Assembly (NCBI RefSeq): GCF_040448675.1
Contig: NZ_CP159289.1
Coordinates: forward strand, 1,116,001 to 1,180,000
DNA: 64,000 bases
Direction of reading: 5' to 3'
Source: Dyadobacter sp. 676
GTDB taxonomy: Bacteria > Bacteroidota > Bacteroidia > Cytophagales > Spirosomataceae
The position numbers and the translations under genes were made by a program. Below are positions 36,597-47,439 of the stretch, one piece after another. Within the stretch, counting starts at the first letter, position 1, and each line of letters starts with the position of its first letter. Below the pieces are notes generated by a model. That model was given only the letters and a program-made list of their open reading frames with translations. It did not search any database and was not told the origin of the DNA.

Positions 36597-37532
36597 ATGA
36601 ACAGCATACCAGCAACCAACTTCCAGTTCCCCGGCCAGACAGGCTTCTATAAAGGAAAAGTCCGTGACGTTTACTCGTTCGAAAAACGTCTGGTAATGAT
36701 CGCCACCGACCGTATTTCGGCGTTCGATGTGATCCTGCCTCGCGCTATCCCCTACAAAGGCCAGGTATTGAACCAGATCGCCGCCCACTTCCTGAACGCC
36801 ACGTCCGATATCGTTCCCAACTGGCTTGAAGAAGTGCCCGATCCGAACGTGAGCATCGGCATAAAATGCCAGGCATACCCGGTGGAAATGGTGGTGAGAG
36901 GCTATCTCGCAGGCCATGCCTGGCGCGAGTACAAAGCCGGGAAACGCCAGGTATGCGGCGTCGCATTGCCCGAAGGCCTGAAAGAGAACGACAAGCTCCC
37001 CGAGCCTATCATTACCCCCACTACCAAGGCGCACGAAGGCCACGACGAGGATATTTCCCGCGAGCAAATCCTAGCGCAAGGGCTTGTGAGCGAGGACGAA
37101 TACGAGCACCTGGAACGCTATACGCTCGCATTATTCGCGAAAGGAACCGAAATGGCGGCCGACCGGGGACTGATCCTGGTGGATACCAAGTATGAGTTCG
37201 GTCAGCTGGATGGCACGATTTATTTGATCGACGAAATCCACACACCCGATTCCTCACGGTACTTTTATAAAGACACCTATGAGGAAAATCAACGCGCCGG
37301 GCTACCCCAAAAGCAGCTTAGCAAGGAATTTGTAAGAGAATGGCTCATCGAAAACGGCTTCCAGGGCAAAGACGGTCAAACCGTGCCTGAAATGACCGAT
37401 GAAAAGGTGAATTCGATCTCGGAACGTTACATCGAGTTGTACGAGAAGGTCACCGGTATGAAATTCCAGAAAAACAACCTGGATCACCCGCTCGAAAGAA
37501 TCGAGAAGGCCATTCTGCGTGCATTGGCCTGA
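36597..37532 (+). CDS. purC: Phosphoribosylaminoimidazole-succinocarboxamide synthase
   Basis: SAICAR synthase of de novo purine synthesis: CAIR + Asp + ATP to SAICAR. 311 residues, the longer eukaryote-like form common in Bacteroidota. Visible motifs are [51 protein letters not shown] and LVDTKYEFG followed by [13 protein letters not shown]. Complete, with ATG 36597 just after the TPR stop. Possibly co-transcribed with the Bat-like pair. Confidence 0.97.
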   Translation: MNSIPATNFQFPGQTGFYKGKVRDVYSFEKRLVMIATDRISAFDVILPRAIPYKGQVLNQIAAHFLNATSDIVPNWLEEVPDPNVSIGIKCQAYPVEMVVRGYLAGHAWREYKAGKRQVCGVALPEGLKENDKLPEPIITPTTKAHEGHDEDISREQILAQGLVSEDEYEHLERYTLALFAKGTEMAADRGLILVDTKYEFGQLDGTIYLIDEIHTPDSSRYFYKDTYEENQRAGLPQKQLSKEFVREWLIENGFQGKDGQTVPEMTDEKVNSISERYIELYEKVTGMKFQKNNLDHPLERIEKAILRALA

Positions 37533-38003
<471 letters not shown>

Positions 38004-38038
38004 TATTTGAATAGTATAATTTTCAGCATTTTCGGGCG

Positions 38039-38071
38039 ACGTCCCGCCGGGCTTCGGCGGGACGTTTTTTT
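38039..38071 (+). terminator. Strong intrinsic terminator
   Basis: Stem ACGTCCCGCCG / CGGCGGGACGT with a short loop and a T-tract of seven, 36 bp after the STAS gene. It ends the Bat-purC-STAS transcription unit. Confidence 0.95.
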
Positions 38072-38401
38072 AACCTATTCCAACACTTTTTATATTTTCC
38101 TTAGGCACTTTTTGTAATCCTCCAAGTCGCTGAAAACTGCCTTCCCGGCTTTTGAAAATGGTAACCAATAGGCGCATTCGTTACAGGTTTATCAATATTT
38201 TGATAATAATTGTAATTAATCGGCCAAATGCATATTTGTGATAGAAAATTTTGCCATTCCCATAATAAGCCAAATATTTTTTATGGGTATATTGCGTGGC
38301 TTTACCCAAAACATCACACACTGGCGTTTTCGCTTTCCTTTTAAAGTGCTTATTTAAACAGATTCTAATTACGAATTTGTTAATTACCTACAATTCGATA
38401 A
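38072..38401 (+). other. A/T-rich upstream region of gltB
   Basis: 330 bp without a gene, much richer in A/T than its surroundings. It must hold the gltBD promoter and any nitrogen-control site, but I cannot match a full TTTG/TAnnTTTG pair. No riboswitch is recognised. Confidence 0.45.
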
Positions 38402-41400
38402 ATGTCGCAAATGTCTGAACAAATGGTAGAAAATCAGGGACTGTACCGCCCGGAATTTGAGCATGATGCATGTGGAATCGGTTTCCGGGCTAACATCAAG
38501 GGTCGTAAGTCGCACCAGATCGTGGCGGACGCCATTCATATGCTCGAAAGGATGGAGCACAGGGGCGCTACCGGTTTCGACCCTAACACCGGCGACGGTG
38601 CTGGTATTTTAATTCAGATCCCTCACGAATTCTTTGTAGAAGAATCTACCAAATTGGGCTTCCATCTGCCTCCGGCGGGTGAGTATGGTGTAGGGATGAT
38701 CTTTTTCCCCGGCAATGAGACGGTAAGGGAAGAATGCAGGGATATCCTGAACCGAAAGATCAAGAAGCTGGGCCTTCAGTTGCTCGGCTACCGGAAGGTA
38801 CCTACCCTGAATAACACCCTGGGCGAAGGCTCGCTCTCCGTTGAGCCGAGCGTGGAGCAGGTGTTCATCAAACGTCCGGACGACATTACGGACGACCTCG
38901 CATTCGAACGCAAACTGTTCATCCTGCGCCAGGTATCCACACGCCTCATTAAAGACACCGTAAAAGGCGGCGCGAAAAGCTTTTACTATTCATCGCTTTC
39001 ATGCCGCACTATCTCATACAAGGGACAGCTTACCACTGCCCAATTGAAATATTACTTCCCCGACCTTGAGAACGAATCGGTGGTATCCGCATTGGCGGTA
39101 GTACACTCCCGTTTCTCGACCAACACCTTCCCGTCGTGGGAACTGGCCCAGCCATTCCGCTACATCGCGCACAATGGCGAGATCAACACGGTGAAAGGTA
39201 ATGTGAACTGGATCCGCGCCGGGGAGAAATCCTTCGAATCGAAATACTTTACGAAGGAAGAAATGGATATGCTCCTGCCGATCTGCGACAGGAACCAGTC
39301 CGACTCCGCCAACCTCGACAATGCAATCGAACTGCTGCACCTTTCGGGCCGTTCGTTGCCGCATGTGATGATGATGCTCATTCCCGAAGCCTGGGATGGT
39401 AACGACCAGATGGACCCCGAGCGCAAGGCATTCTACGAATACCATGCGGCGATTATGGAGCCATGGGATGGTCCAGCGTCGATTTCATTCACCGACGGCA
39501 AAATCGTAGGCGCGACGCTCGACCGTAACGGTCTGCGCCCTTCACGTTACTGGGTGCTCGACGACGATACGATTATCATGGCGTCGGAAGCGGGCGTGCT
39601 GGAAGTGGACCAGTCGAGAGTAGTGACGAAAGGCCGCCTCCAACCCGGACGTATGTTCGTGGTGGACATGGAGCAAGGCCGCATTATCCCTGACGAGGAG
39701 ATCAAATCACAAATCTGTACGGCTAAGCCTTACCAGCAATGGCTGGATGAGAACAAGCTGCACGTGGACGCGCTCGAACACCCGATCCGTACCTACCGCG
39801 CTTATGACGAAAATTCATTACTGAAACGTCAGGTAGCATTCGGTTATACTTCGGAAGATCTGCGCATGATCCTTGCCCCGATGGCACAAACCGGCCAGGA
39901 AGCGGTTGGGTCAATGGGTACCGATAGCCCGCTGGCGGTACTTTCCGATCAGTCGCAGCATTTGTCTACCTATTTCAAACAGCTGTTCGCACAGGTCACC
40001 AACCCGCCGATCGACTCGATCCGGGAGCGTGCGATCATGTCCCTGATCTCTTTTGTAGGCAGCACCGAGAATATTCTTACCGAAACGCCCAAACACTGCC
40101 GCCAGATCGCATTGCCGCACCCGATCCTTTCGGTGCAGGAATTCGATAAACTGCGTTTTGTAGATAAAGACGGCTTCCAGGCCAAAACCATCAATACCTA
40201 TTTCCGTGCCGACGAAGGTGGAAAAGCATTGGAAAGAGCATTGGAAAGAATCTGCCGTTACGCGGTAGACGCTATCGAAGACGGATTCGAGATTCTCATC
40301 CTCTCCGACCGCGCCATCGACTCCGACCACGCGCCGATCCCTTCATTGCTCGCCACAGCGACCATTCACCACCACCTTATCCGCGAAGGATTGCGTGGCA
40401 AGGTAGGTCTGTTGGTGGAAGCGGGAGACGTTTGGGAAACCCACCATGTGGCGACGCTGATCGGGTACGGAGCAGCGGGTATCTGCCCTTACATGGCATT
40501 CGAAACGCTTTCTTACATGAACCGCACGGGCATGATCGAAGGTGAATTCACCGATGAAAAACTGCATTACAACTATATCAAGGCCGTTAACAAGGAACTT
40601 CTGAAGATATTCTCGAAAATGGGAATCTCTACCCTGCAATCGTACCAGGGAGCGCAGATATTCGAATGTGTAGGCTTGAACAAAGAGGTAATCGACAAAT
40701 ATTTCACAGGAACTATTTCCCGTATCGGGGGTATGGGTATCCCTGAGATCGCCCGCGAAATCCTGGTGCGTCATAAAGTAGCATACCACGAAAATCCGGA
40801 GCAAAAGCCGCGGCTGGAAGTGGGTGGTGTATATCAATGGAAACAACGTGGCGAAGCCCACATTTTCAATCCGCAGTCGGTGCATTTACTGCAACAGGCG
40901 ACCCGCAACGGTAGCTACGAGCAGTTCAAGAAATATTCTAAGCTGATCGACGATCAAAGCCACAAGGCGCTGACATTACGTGGTTTGTTAAGATTCAAAA
41001 AAGGCAACCCGATTCCATTGGAAGAGGTGGAGCCGGTTGAAAATATCTTCAAACGCTTCGCTACCGGTGCGATGTCCTTCGGATCCATTTCGTGGGAAGC
41101 GCATACGACGCTGGCGATCGCGATGAACCGCATTGGCGGCAAGTCCAACTCCGGTGAAGGTGGCGAAGACGAACTGCGCTATACGCCGCTTCCGAACGGC
41201 GACAGCATGAACTCGCAGATCAAACAGGTTGCTTCGGGCCGTTTTGGCGTAACAAGCCATTACCTGAGCAATGCGGGCGAGCTGCAAATCAAAACCGCCC
41301 AGGGCGCAAAACCGGGCGAAGGTGGTCAGCTTCCGGGCTTCAAAGTGGACGACTGGATCGGCCGGACGCGTCATTCGACGCCGGGCGTGGGTCTGATCTC

Positions 41401-42985
41401 CCCTCCTCCTCACCACGATATTTACTCGATCGAGGATTTGGCGCAGCTGATCTTTGACCTTAAAAATGCCAACCGCGCCGCACGTATCAGCGTGAAGCTG
41501 GTATCCGAAGCCGGTGTAGGAACCGTGGCATCCGGTGTAGCGAAAGCACACGCCGACCATATCCTGATATCCGGTTACGACGGTGGTACCGGCGCCTCTC
41601 CATTGAGCTCGATCCGCCATGCCGGTCTGCCGTGGGAGCTTGGCTTGGCTGAAACTCACCAGACGCTGGTACGTAACAAATTGCGCGGACGGGTAACCGT
41701 TCAGGCCGACGGACAGCTCCGTACCGGCCGCGACCTCGCGATCGCCGCATTGCTCGGTGCCGAAGAATGGGGTGTTGCAACGGCCGCATTGGTGGCCGCA
41801 GGCTGTATCATGATGCGCAAATGCCACCTGAACACCTGCCCGGTGGGTGTGGCGACGCAGCGTAAAGAACTCCGCGCATTGTTCTCGGGCAAGCCTGAAC
41901 ACGTGGTGAACATGTTTACCTACATGGCGGAAGAATTGCGCGAGATCATGGCACAGCTTGGTTTCAGAACAGTCAATGAAATGGTTGGCCAGGCCCAGTA
42001 CCTCGAACTGCGCAATGACATCAAACATTGGAAATACAAAAACCTGAACTTCGACGCTATCCTGTACAAAGAGGGCGACCTTTCGGTAGCGCAATTCAAG
42101 CAGGAAGAGCAGGATCACGGTATCGACGCCATTCTCGACCTCGACCTGATCCGCACGGCACAACCGGCGCTCGACAGCAAAGAAGAGGTTTACGCCGAAT
42201 TCCCGATCAACAACCTGAACCGGTCGGTGGGAACGATGCTTTCGAACGAAATTTCGAAGAAATACGGCGGCGCAGGCTTGCCAACCGGCAATATCCACTT
42301 CAAATTCCGCGGTACGGCCGGCCAAAGCTTCGGTGCGTTCAATACCACCGGTGTACGCCTCGAACTGGAAGGTGACGCGAACGACTATTTCGGAAAAGGC
42401 CTCTGCGGCGCCGAACTGATCGTGTACCCCGACCGCGACGCGAAGTTCAAGCCGGAAGAAAACATTATCATCGGTAACGTGGCATTCTATGGTGCTACTT
42501 CGGGTGACGCCTATATCCGCGGGACCGCGGGCGAGCGCTTCTGCGTACGTAACTCGGGCGCGAAGGTAGTAGTGGAAGGTGTCGGCGATCACGGTCTTGA
42601 ATACATGACGGGCGGTCTGGCGATCATCCTCGGCGAAACAGGCCGCAACTTCGCGGCGGGTATGTCGGGCGGTGTGGCTTACGTCCTCGACAAAAACGGG
42701 ACTTTCGAAGAGAAAGTGAATAAAGAAATGGTGTCGCTCGAAGCGCTCACGGATGAAGACAAAGGCATCCTGCGTGAGTATCTGGATAAACATTTCCAAT
42801 ACACAACCAGCAACATCGCATTCCAACTGATCCAGAACTGGGAAGAATCTGTAAAGCAATTTGTGAAAGTAATGCCGTCCGATTTCCGCAAAGCGCTGGA
42901 AGGACGCGGTATCACGCTCGCCCAGCAGATTGCAGACAAAAACGTCGTGTACAAAGACATCGTCGTGGACGTGGTACATCAGTAA
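38402..42985 (+). CDS. gltB: Glutamate synthase, large subunit
   Basis: A 1527-residue large subunit of NADPH-type GOGAT, which makes two glutamates from glutamine and 2-oxoglutarate. The N-terminal class II amidotransferase has its nucleophile Cys24 in HDACGIGF after a 23-residue propeptide. Central and FMN-binding synthase domains follow (GGKSNSGEGGEDELRY, ISGYDGGTGASPLSS). Three Cys for the 3Fe-4S cluster are in CIMMRKCHLNTCPVG. The C-terminal GXGXG helix domain starts near GLPTGNIHFKF. Complete and intact. gltD follows after 48 bp. Confidence 0.98.
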   Translation: MSQMSEQMVENQGLYRPEFEHDACGIGFRANIKGRKSHQIVADAIHMLERMEHRGATGFDPNTGDGAGILIQIPHEFFVEESTKLGFHLPPAGEYGVGMIFFPGNETVREECRDILNRKIKKLGLQLLGYRKVPTLNNTLGEGSLSVEPSVEQVFIKRPDDITDDLAFERKLFILRQVSTRLIKDTVKGGAKSFYYSSLSCRTISYKGQLTTAQLKYYFPDLENESVVSALAVVHSRFSTNTFPSWELAQPFRYIAHNGEINTVKGNVNWIRAGEKSFESKYFTKEEMDMLLPICDRNQSDSANLDNAIELLHLSGRSLPHVMMMLIPEAWDGNDQMDPERKAFYEYHAAIMEPWDGPASISFTDGKIVGATLDRNGLRPSRYWVLDDDTIIMASEAGVLEVDQSRVVTKGRLQPGRMFVVDMEQGRIIPDEEIKSQICTAKPYQQWLDENKLHVDALEHPIRTYRAYDENSLLKRQVAFGYTSEDLRMILAPMAQTGQEAVGSMGTDSPLAVLSDQSQHLSTYFKQLFAQVTNPPIDSIRERAIMSLISFVGSTENILTETPKHCRQIALPHPILSVQEFDKLRFVDKDGFQAKTINTYFRADEGGKALERALERICRYAVDAIEDGFEILILSDRAIDSDHAPIPSLLATATIHHHLIREGLRGKVGLLVEAGDVWETHHVATLIGYGAAGICPYMAFETLSYMNRTGMIEGEFTDEKLHYNYIKAVNKELLKIFSKMGISTLQSYQGAQIFECVGLNKEVIDKYFTGTISRIGGMGIPEIAREILVRHKVAYHENPEQKPRLEVGGVYQWKQRGEAHIFNPQSVHLLQQATRNGSYEQFKKYSKLIDDQSHKALTLRGLLRFKKGNPIPLEEVEPVENIFKRFATGAMSFGSISWEAHTTLAIAMNRIGGKSNSGEGGEDELRYTPLPNGDSMNSQIKQVASGRFGVTSHYLSNAGELQIKTAQGAKPGEGGQLPGFKVDDWIGRTRHSTPGVGLISPPPHHDIYSIEDLAQLIFDLKNANRAARISVKLVSEAGVGTVASGVAKAHADHILISGYDGGTGASPLSSIRHAGLPWELGLAETHQTLVRNKLRGRVTVQADGQLRTGRDLAIAALLGAEEWGVATAALVAAGCIMMRKCHLNTCPVGVATQRKELRALFSGKPEHVVNMFTYMAEELREIMAQLGFRTVNEMVGQAQYLELRNDIKHWKYKNLNFDAILYKEGDLSVAQFKQEEQDHGIDAILDLDLIRTAQPALDSKEEVYAEFPINNLNRSVGTMLSNEISKKYGGAGLPTGNIHFKFRGTAGQSFGAFNTTGVRLELEGDANDYFGKGLCGAELIVYPDRDAKFKPEENIIIGNVAFYGATSGDAYIRGTAGERFCVRNSGAKVVVEGVGDHGLEYMTGGLAIILGETGRNFAAGMSGGVAYVLDKNGTFEEKVNKEMVSLEALTDEDKGILREYLDKHFQYTTSNIAFQLIQNWEESVKQFVKVMPSDFRKALEGRGITLAQQIADKNVVYKDIVVDVVHQ

Positions 42986-43033
42986 TTTCAGTTTCAGGAT
43001 CAACTATCAGAATTTTTTAAATCAGTAATAAGA

Positions 43034-44542
43034 ATGGGAAAACCAACCGGATTTTTAGAGTTTGAAAGGGAGTTGCCGAAAAAAAGAAGCGTGGAAGAGC
43101 GTCTGAAAGACTACCGTGAGATCGAAACCGCACCGACCGACTCTAATTCCAAACAGCAGGCAGCCCGTTGTATGGACTGCGGAATTCCTTTTTGCCATAA
43201 TGGCTGTCCGCTGGGCAACATCATCCCCGAGTTCAACGACGCGGTGTATGACGAAAACTGGGGACTTGCCTACGAAATATTAGCGTCTACCAATAACTTC
43301 CCTGAATTCACAGGCCGCATTTGCCCTGCTCCTTGCGAAGCAGCGTGCGTGCTGGGGATCAACAAGCCGCCGGTAGCGATCGAATACATTGAAAAAGCGA
43401 TCATCGAGAAAGCGTTCGAGCTGGGGTTGGTAAAACCCCGTATCCCTAAAACCCGCACTGGTAAAAAAGTAGCGGTGGTAGGTTCGGGACCGGCGGGACT
43501 GGCTGCGGCCAATCAATTGAACCAGGCCGGTCACTCGGTGGTGTTGCTCGAAAGGGCGGATAAAATCGGTGGTCTGGTTCGTTATGGCATTCCCGATTTC
43601 AAACTCGATAAGGGCATTATCGACCGTCGCCTTGCGGTGATGGAAGAAGAAGGCGTCGAATTCCGTACCGGCGTGAATGTAGGTGTGGATATCAAAGCGG
43701 AGGAGCTTTTAAATGAATTTGACTCCGTGCTTTTAACCGTAGGATCGACCGTCCCGAGAGATGTAAAGATCACCGGCCGTCACTTCAAAGGCGTTCACTT
43801 CGCGATGGAGTTCCTGAGCCAGCAGAACAAGCGCGTAGCAGGCATCGACCGCGTAGTTGACCACCGCGGCGTGGCTTATACAAATGGCGAAATCCTCGCG
43901 ACCGACAAACACGTAGTGGTAATCGGTGGTGGTGATACGGGTTCCGACTGCGTGGGTACTTCGGGCCGTCACGGTGCGAAATCCGTCACGCAGATCGAGC
44001 TGATGCCTATTCCGCCGAAAGAACGCGACGCGAGTACGCCATGGCCAAACTGGCCGATGATGCTCCGCACTTCGACCTCGCACGAGGAAGGCTGCGACAG
44101 ACATTGGTCTATCAATACCAAAGAATTCATCGGCGACGAAAACGGCAACCTGACCGCCTTGAAAATCGTCGACCTCGACTGGCAGAAAGACCCTGAAACG
44201 GGCCGCATGCAAATGAAAGAGGTGGAAGGCAGCGAGCGCACCATTCCCTGCGACCTGGCGTTTCTTGCAGCCGGCTTCCTGCATCCGCAGCAAGAAGGCC
44301 TGTTGAGCGACCTCGACCTGGAATTTGACGAGCGCGGCAATATCAAAACCAATGGCTACCAATCGACCTCCAACGAGAAAGTATTCGCAGCCGGTGACTG
44401 CCGCCGCGGCCAATCACTCGTGGTGTGGGCGATCAGCGAAGGTCGGGAAGCGGCTCGCGCGGTAGACGAGTACCTCATGGGTGAGTCATTCCTTGAAGCC
44501 AAGGCTGTATCCATGCTGAATCCTGTATTTGCGCACGCATAA
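43034..44542 (+). CDS. gltD: Glutamate synthase, small subunit
   Basis: A 502-residue flavoprotein that passes electrons from NADPH to the large subunit. Cys motifs for 4Fe-4S clusters lie in [16 protein letters not shown] and [13 protein letters not shown]. The FAD-binding [15 protein letters not shown] and the NAD(P)-binding [17 protein letters not shown] are intact, and the C-terminal FAD site is in [16 protein letters not shown]. Transcribed with gltB; a terminator hairpin lies 43 bp downstream. Confidence 0.98.
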   Translation: MGKPTGFLEFERELPKKRSVEERLKDYREIETAPTDSNSKQQAARCMDCGIPFCHNGCPLGNIIPEFNDAVYDENWGLAYEILASTNNFPEFTGRICPAPCEAACVLGINKPPVAIEYIEKAIIEKAFELGLVKPRIPKTRTGKKVAVVGSGPAGLAAANQLNQAGHSVVLLERADKIGGLVRYGIPDFKLDKGIIDRRLAVMEEEGVEFRTGVNVGVDIKAEELLNEFDSVLLTVGSTVPRDVKITGRHFKGVHFAMEFLSQQNKRVAGIDRVVDHRGVAYTNGEILATDKHVVVIGGGDTGSDCVGTSGRHGAKSVTQIELMPIPPKERDASTPWPNWPMMLRTSTSHEEGCDRHWSINTKEFIGDENGNLTALKIVDLDWQKDPETGRMQMKEVEGSERTIPCDLAFLAAGFLHPQQEGLLSDLDLEFDERGNIKTNGYQSTSNEKVFAAGDCRRGQSLVVWAISEGREAARAVDEYLMGESFLEAKAVSMLNPVFAHA

Positions 44543-44585
44543 GCGGTGCCGGTTTAAGCCGGCCTCTATATCACGTATTACAAGA

Positions 44586-44616
44586 AAGCTGCCCCACCCG
44601 GCAGCTTCTTGTTTTA
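44586..44616 (+). terminator. Terminator after gltD
   Basis: Perfect 8-bp stem AAGCTGCC / GGCAGCTT with a 6-nt loop, followed by CTTGTTTT. Confidence 0.8.
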
Positions 44617-44624
44617 TATCCCTT

Positions 44625-44632
44625 TATCTTTG
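44625..44632 (+). promoter_or_regulatory. -7 box upstream of the polysaccharide deacetylase
   Basis: TATCTTTG matches the Bacteroidota -7 consensus, 22 bp before the chosen ATG. No good -33 element is seen at the right distance, where the gltD terminator lies. Confidence 0.5.
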
Positions 44633-44654
44633 GAACTCAAATTCATCGACAGTA

Positions 44655-45278
44655 ATGTTCCTGCACCATTCTCCATTCTGGCTGAAAGCATTCTTCCCCG
44701 GTTTTACCTGGCATATTCCTACGAAAGAAAAGGCTATCTTCCTCACTTTCGACGACGGCCCTATCCCGGACATTACCGAAAATGTGCTCGAAATACTGGC
44801 TGGATACGATGCAAAAGCTACCTTTTTCAGCATTGGCGATAATGTGCGTAAACATCCCGATATTTTTGAAATGGTAAAAAACGGCGGCCACTCCATTGGC
44901 AACCACACATTCAATCATATGAACGGCTGGAAAACCGAAGATGCTGTTTACCTTGAAAACATCCGGCAATGCCAGGACCAGCTCAAACTCGAAACCCGGC
45001 TCTTTCGCCCACCCTACGGGCGCATTAAAAAGAGCCAGTCGAAGGTGGTTCTGCGAGACAAGCAGATCATCATGTGGGATGTCCTCAGCGGCGACTTTTC
45101 CGCCGAAATCAGCCCCGAAATCTGTTTAAAAAAATCCATCCAACACACCCGCCCCGGCTCGATCATCCTCTTTCACGACAGCATTAAAGCGTCGAAGAAT
45201 ATGCTTTACGCATTGCCGCGGTATCTGGAAACTTTTACGGAACGTGGTTACAGGTTTGAAGCATTAAAAATGCTGTAA
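44655..45278 (+). CDS. Polysaccharide deacetylase family protein
   Basis: A 207-residue NodB-type carbohydrate esterase (CE4) that removes acetyl groups from sugar polymers such as peptidoglycan or chitin oligomers. Motif 1 is TFDDGP with the catalytic and metal-binding Asp pair; motif 2 is HSIGNHTFNH, with the metal His residues; motif 3 is FRPPYGRIK; later motifs are IMWDVLSGDF and ILFHDS. The ATG at 44655 fits the -7 box; upstream frame residues are unlike protein. The N-terminus is hydrophobic but not a clear signal peptide, so location is uncertain. Confidence 0.93.
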   Translation: MFLHHSPFWLKAFFPGFTWHIPTKEKAIFLTFDDGPIPDITENVLEILAGYDAKATFFSIGDNVRKHPDIFEMVKNGGHSIGNHTFNHMNGWKTEDAVYLENIRQCQDQLKLETRLFRPPYGRIKKSQSKVVLRDKQIIMWDVLSGDFSAEISPEICLKKSIQHTRPGSIILFHDSIKASKNMLYALPRYLETFTERGYRFEALKML

Positions 45279-45387
45279 GCTTTAAGCTGTAAGCTATAAG
45301 CCTGGCAGTACGTGTTTTGCGTAACCAAACATTTTAAATATCCCAATTAACAAAAAAGCTTAAAGCTAACGGCTTATAGCTTATAGC
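45276..45387. repeat. Imperfect inverted repeat in the deacetylase-tatD gap
   Basis: The left arm 45276-45302 is built from TAAGCT/TATAAGC units; the right arm 45357-45387 contains the complement (GGCTTATAGCTTATAGC). They flank a 55-bp A/T-rich centre. Arms of this simple GCTTATA type look like a dispersed intergenic repeat; only this copy is in the window. Confidence 0.6.
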
Positions 45388-45392
45388 ATAAA

Positions 45393-46163
45393 ATGATCGA
45401 TTCCCACGCCCACATATACAGCGACGATTACGCGGAAGACCGCTCCGCAATGCTCGACCGTGCCTGGAATGCAGGTATCGAGCAAATATGGATGCCCAAT
45501 TGCGACCACGAGACTATCGACGGCATGCTCGAACTCGCCGAAAAATACCCCGGCAAATGCCTCCCGATGATAGGCTTGCACCCTACCTATGTGAAGGAGG
45601 ATTTTGAGAAGGAGTTGCAGGTAATGGAAGATTGGCTCGGTAAATACGAGTTCATCGCCGTCGGAGAAATCGGAATGGACCTTTTTTGGGATGTTACCTT
45701 TAAAGAGCAGCAGGAGAAGGCATTTCTCTACCAATGCGGCCTCGCGCGCAGGCACAACCTGTGGATCGACATTCACAGTCGCAACGCATTTTGGGAAACT
45801 GTAAAACTGATTGAAGACTTCGCCGATCCCGCATTGACGGGCATTTTCCATTGCTTTACCGGCACGTTGGAAGAGGCGCACAAAGCTATTGAACTGGGTT
45901 TCAAATTGGGTGTCGGCGGCGTTGCCACATTCAAGAACGGGGGTCTGGATAAAGTGATTCCTTATGTCGGCCTGGAACATATTGTTCTTGAAACAGACGC
46001 GCCCTACCTGGCCCCGGTCCCCTACCGCGGCAAACGCAACGAAGTCGCCTATATCGACCTTGTAGCGCAGCGCGTGGCCGATCTCAAAGAGATGGCCAAA
46101 GCGGACGTAATCGCCGCCACTACCGCGAACGCGAAAAGCATGTTGAACAAAGTATCAAAATGA
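45393..46163 (+). CDS. TatD family metal-dependent hydrolase (DNase)
   Basis: A 256-residue TIM-barrel nuclease of the TatD family, cytoplasmic, linked to DNA repair and 3'-5' exonuclease activity in characterised members. All metal sites are visible: DSHAHIY, IGLHPTYV, VGEIGMDLFW (Glu), DIHSRNA, FHCFTGTLEEA, ETDAPYLAPVPYRGKRNE. Complete. The stop overlaps the ansA start by 4 bp (ATGA), so the two are co-translated. Confidence 0.95.
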   Translation: MIDSHAHIYSDDYAEDRSAMLDRAWNAGIEQIWMPNCDHETIDGMLELAEKYPGKCLPMIGLHPTYVKEDFEKELQVMEDWLGKYEFIAVGEIGMDLFWDVTFKEQQEKAFLYQCGLARRHNLWIDIHSRNAFWETVKLIEDFADPALTGIFHCFTGTLEEAHKAIELGFKLGVGGVATFKNGGLDKVIPYVGLEHIVLETDAPYLAPVPYRGKRNEVAYIDLVAQRVADLKEMAKADVIAATTANAKSMLNKVSK

Positions 46164-47233
46164 GTTATACCCAAATACATATCAACCCTATTTCACCTGA
46201 ACCGACCGTCGGTTCGGTGCTCGTAATCTACACCGGCGGCACGCTGGGAATGGTCTACGAAACCAAAGGAAAGCAGCTCGTTCCATTCGATTTCCAGCAG
46301 ATCATCGAAAAAGTCCCGGAGATCAGCCGGCTGGACTTCGATATTACCTTCCTTTCGCTTCCGGAACCGATCGATTCCTCGAACATGAATCCGGCCATCT
46401 GGATCGAGCTGGCAACCATTATCGAAGCGCATTACGACCAATTCGACAGCTTTGTGATCCTGCATGGCACCGATACCATGGCTTATACGGCTTCGGCATT
46501 GAGCTATCTGCTCGAAAACCTCAACAAACCCGTCATTCTCACAGGCGCACAGCTACCCATAGGTGTGGCCCGTTCCGACGCGCGCGAGAATGTGATTACC
46601 GCATTGGAACTCGCCGCGGCGAAAAATGACGAAGGCCATCCCATTATCACCGAGGTTTGCATTTATTTCAATTCCAATTTGCTCCGGGGCAACCGTTCCA
46701 AAAAACAGGAGAGCTCCGATTTCAACGCATTTCATTCCGAAAACTACCCTGCGCTCGCGAATGCCGGCGTGAACATCGAATACAACTTTCCGTACATCAA
46801 ACCTTATCAACCCGGCCTGAAACTGAAAGTCCATAAAAGCCTCGACAACCACGTCGCGTTCCTGAAATTGTTCCCCGGAATCAGTCAGCAGGTCGTGGAA
46901 TCCATTCTGAACATCAAAGGCCTTCGCGGCATTGTCCTGGAAACCTACGGTGCCGGCAATGCCCCTACCGAACCCTGGTTTCTGAACGCGATCAGCAACG
47001 CCATCGAGCGCGACATCGTCATTTTCAACGTCTCCCAATGCGACGGCGGCCGTGTTTCGCAGGGCCAGTACCAGACCAGCAAATTCCTGCAACAAATCGG
47101 CGTGATCAGCGGCTCGGACATCACCGCCGAGGCGGCCATCACCAAAATGATGTACGTCTTCGCCTGCGAGCGCCCCGGCGGCGCCTGCATTGAAATGCTC
47201 GGTAGGCCGCTACGCGGAGAAATGAGTATTTGA
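46160..47233 (+). CDS. ansA: Type I L-asparaginase
   Basis: A 357-residue cytoplasmic enzyme that hydrolyses asparagine to aspartate and ammonia. The N-terminal catalytic motif IYTGGTLGMVY and second motif LHGTDTMAYTASAL each carry a catalytic Thr; Lys of the active site is expected in the RSKKQESSDF region. The C-terminal domain has GIVLETYGAGNAP and ISQCDGG-like segments. There is no signal peptide. It overlaps the upstream tatD gene by 4 bp. Confidence 0.95.
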   Translation: MSYTQIHINPISPEPTVGSVLVIYTGGTLGMVYETKGKQLVPFDFQQIIEKVPEISRLDFDITFLSLPEPIDSSNMNPAIWIELATIIEAHYDQFDSFVILHGTDTMAYTASALSYLLENLNKPVILTGAQLPIGVARSDARENVITALELAAAKNDEGHPIITEVCIYFNSNLLRGNRSKKQESSDFNAFHSENYPALANAGVNIEYNFPYIKPYQPGLKLKVHKSLDNHVAFLKLFPGISQQVVESILNIKGLRGIVLETYGAGNAPTEPWFLNAISNAIERDIVIFNVSQCDGGRVSQGQYQTSKFLQQIGVISGSDITAEAAITKMMYVFACERPGGACIEMLGRPLRGEMSI

Positions 47234-47264
47234 TTTGCATTGAAAATTCTGTTTGCTATATTTG
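47234..47264 (+). promoter_or_regulatory. Promoter of tRNA-Ser(GGA)
   Basis: TTTG at 47234-47237, 19-bp spacer, TATATTTG at 47257-47264, 9 bp before the tRNA 5' end: an almost ideal Bacteroidota housekeeping promoter. Confidence 0.88.
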
Positions 47265-47273
47265 CACCCCGAT

Positions 47274-47360
47274 AGAGAGGTGCCCGAGTGGTTGAAGGGG
47301 CTACCCTGGAAAGGTAGTATGTGGGTAACTGCATCGAGAGTTCGAATCTCTTCCTCTCTG
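47274..47360 (+). tRNA. tRNA-Ser (anticodon GGA)
   Basis: An 87-nt class II tRNA with acceptor AGAGAGG / CCTCTCT and discriminator G, D-arm TGCCCGAGTGGTTGAAGGGG, anticodon stem CTACC / GGTAG with GGA in the loop, long variable arm, and T-arm GAGTTCGAATCTC. CCA is not encoded. It is followed by a terminator and an integrase-like remnant. Confidence 0.96.
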
Positions 47361-47366
47361 CAAAAT

Positions 47367-47396
47367 GCCTCTGCTGGTAACAGCAGGGGCGTTTTT
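47367..47396 (+). terminator. Terminator after tRNA-Ser(GGA)
   Basis: 10-bp stem GCCTCTGCTG / CAGCAGGGGC (one G-T pair) with a GTAA loop and five T's. Confidence 0.9.
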
Positions 47397-47439
47397 CGTT
47401 TACGCGACAATTAGCGGGACAAATTTATTTTCCGAGCTG

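Noticed and set aside
40988..43003. 671-residue open frame on the minus strand opposite gltB
   Set aside because: It is wholly antisense to the intact, strongly conserved glutamate synthase and has a His/Arg/Val-rich composition typical of shadow frames in G/C-biased genes.
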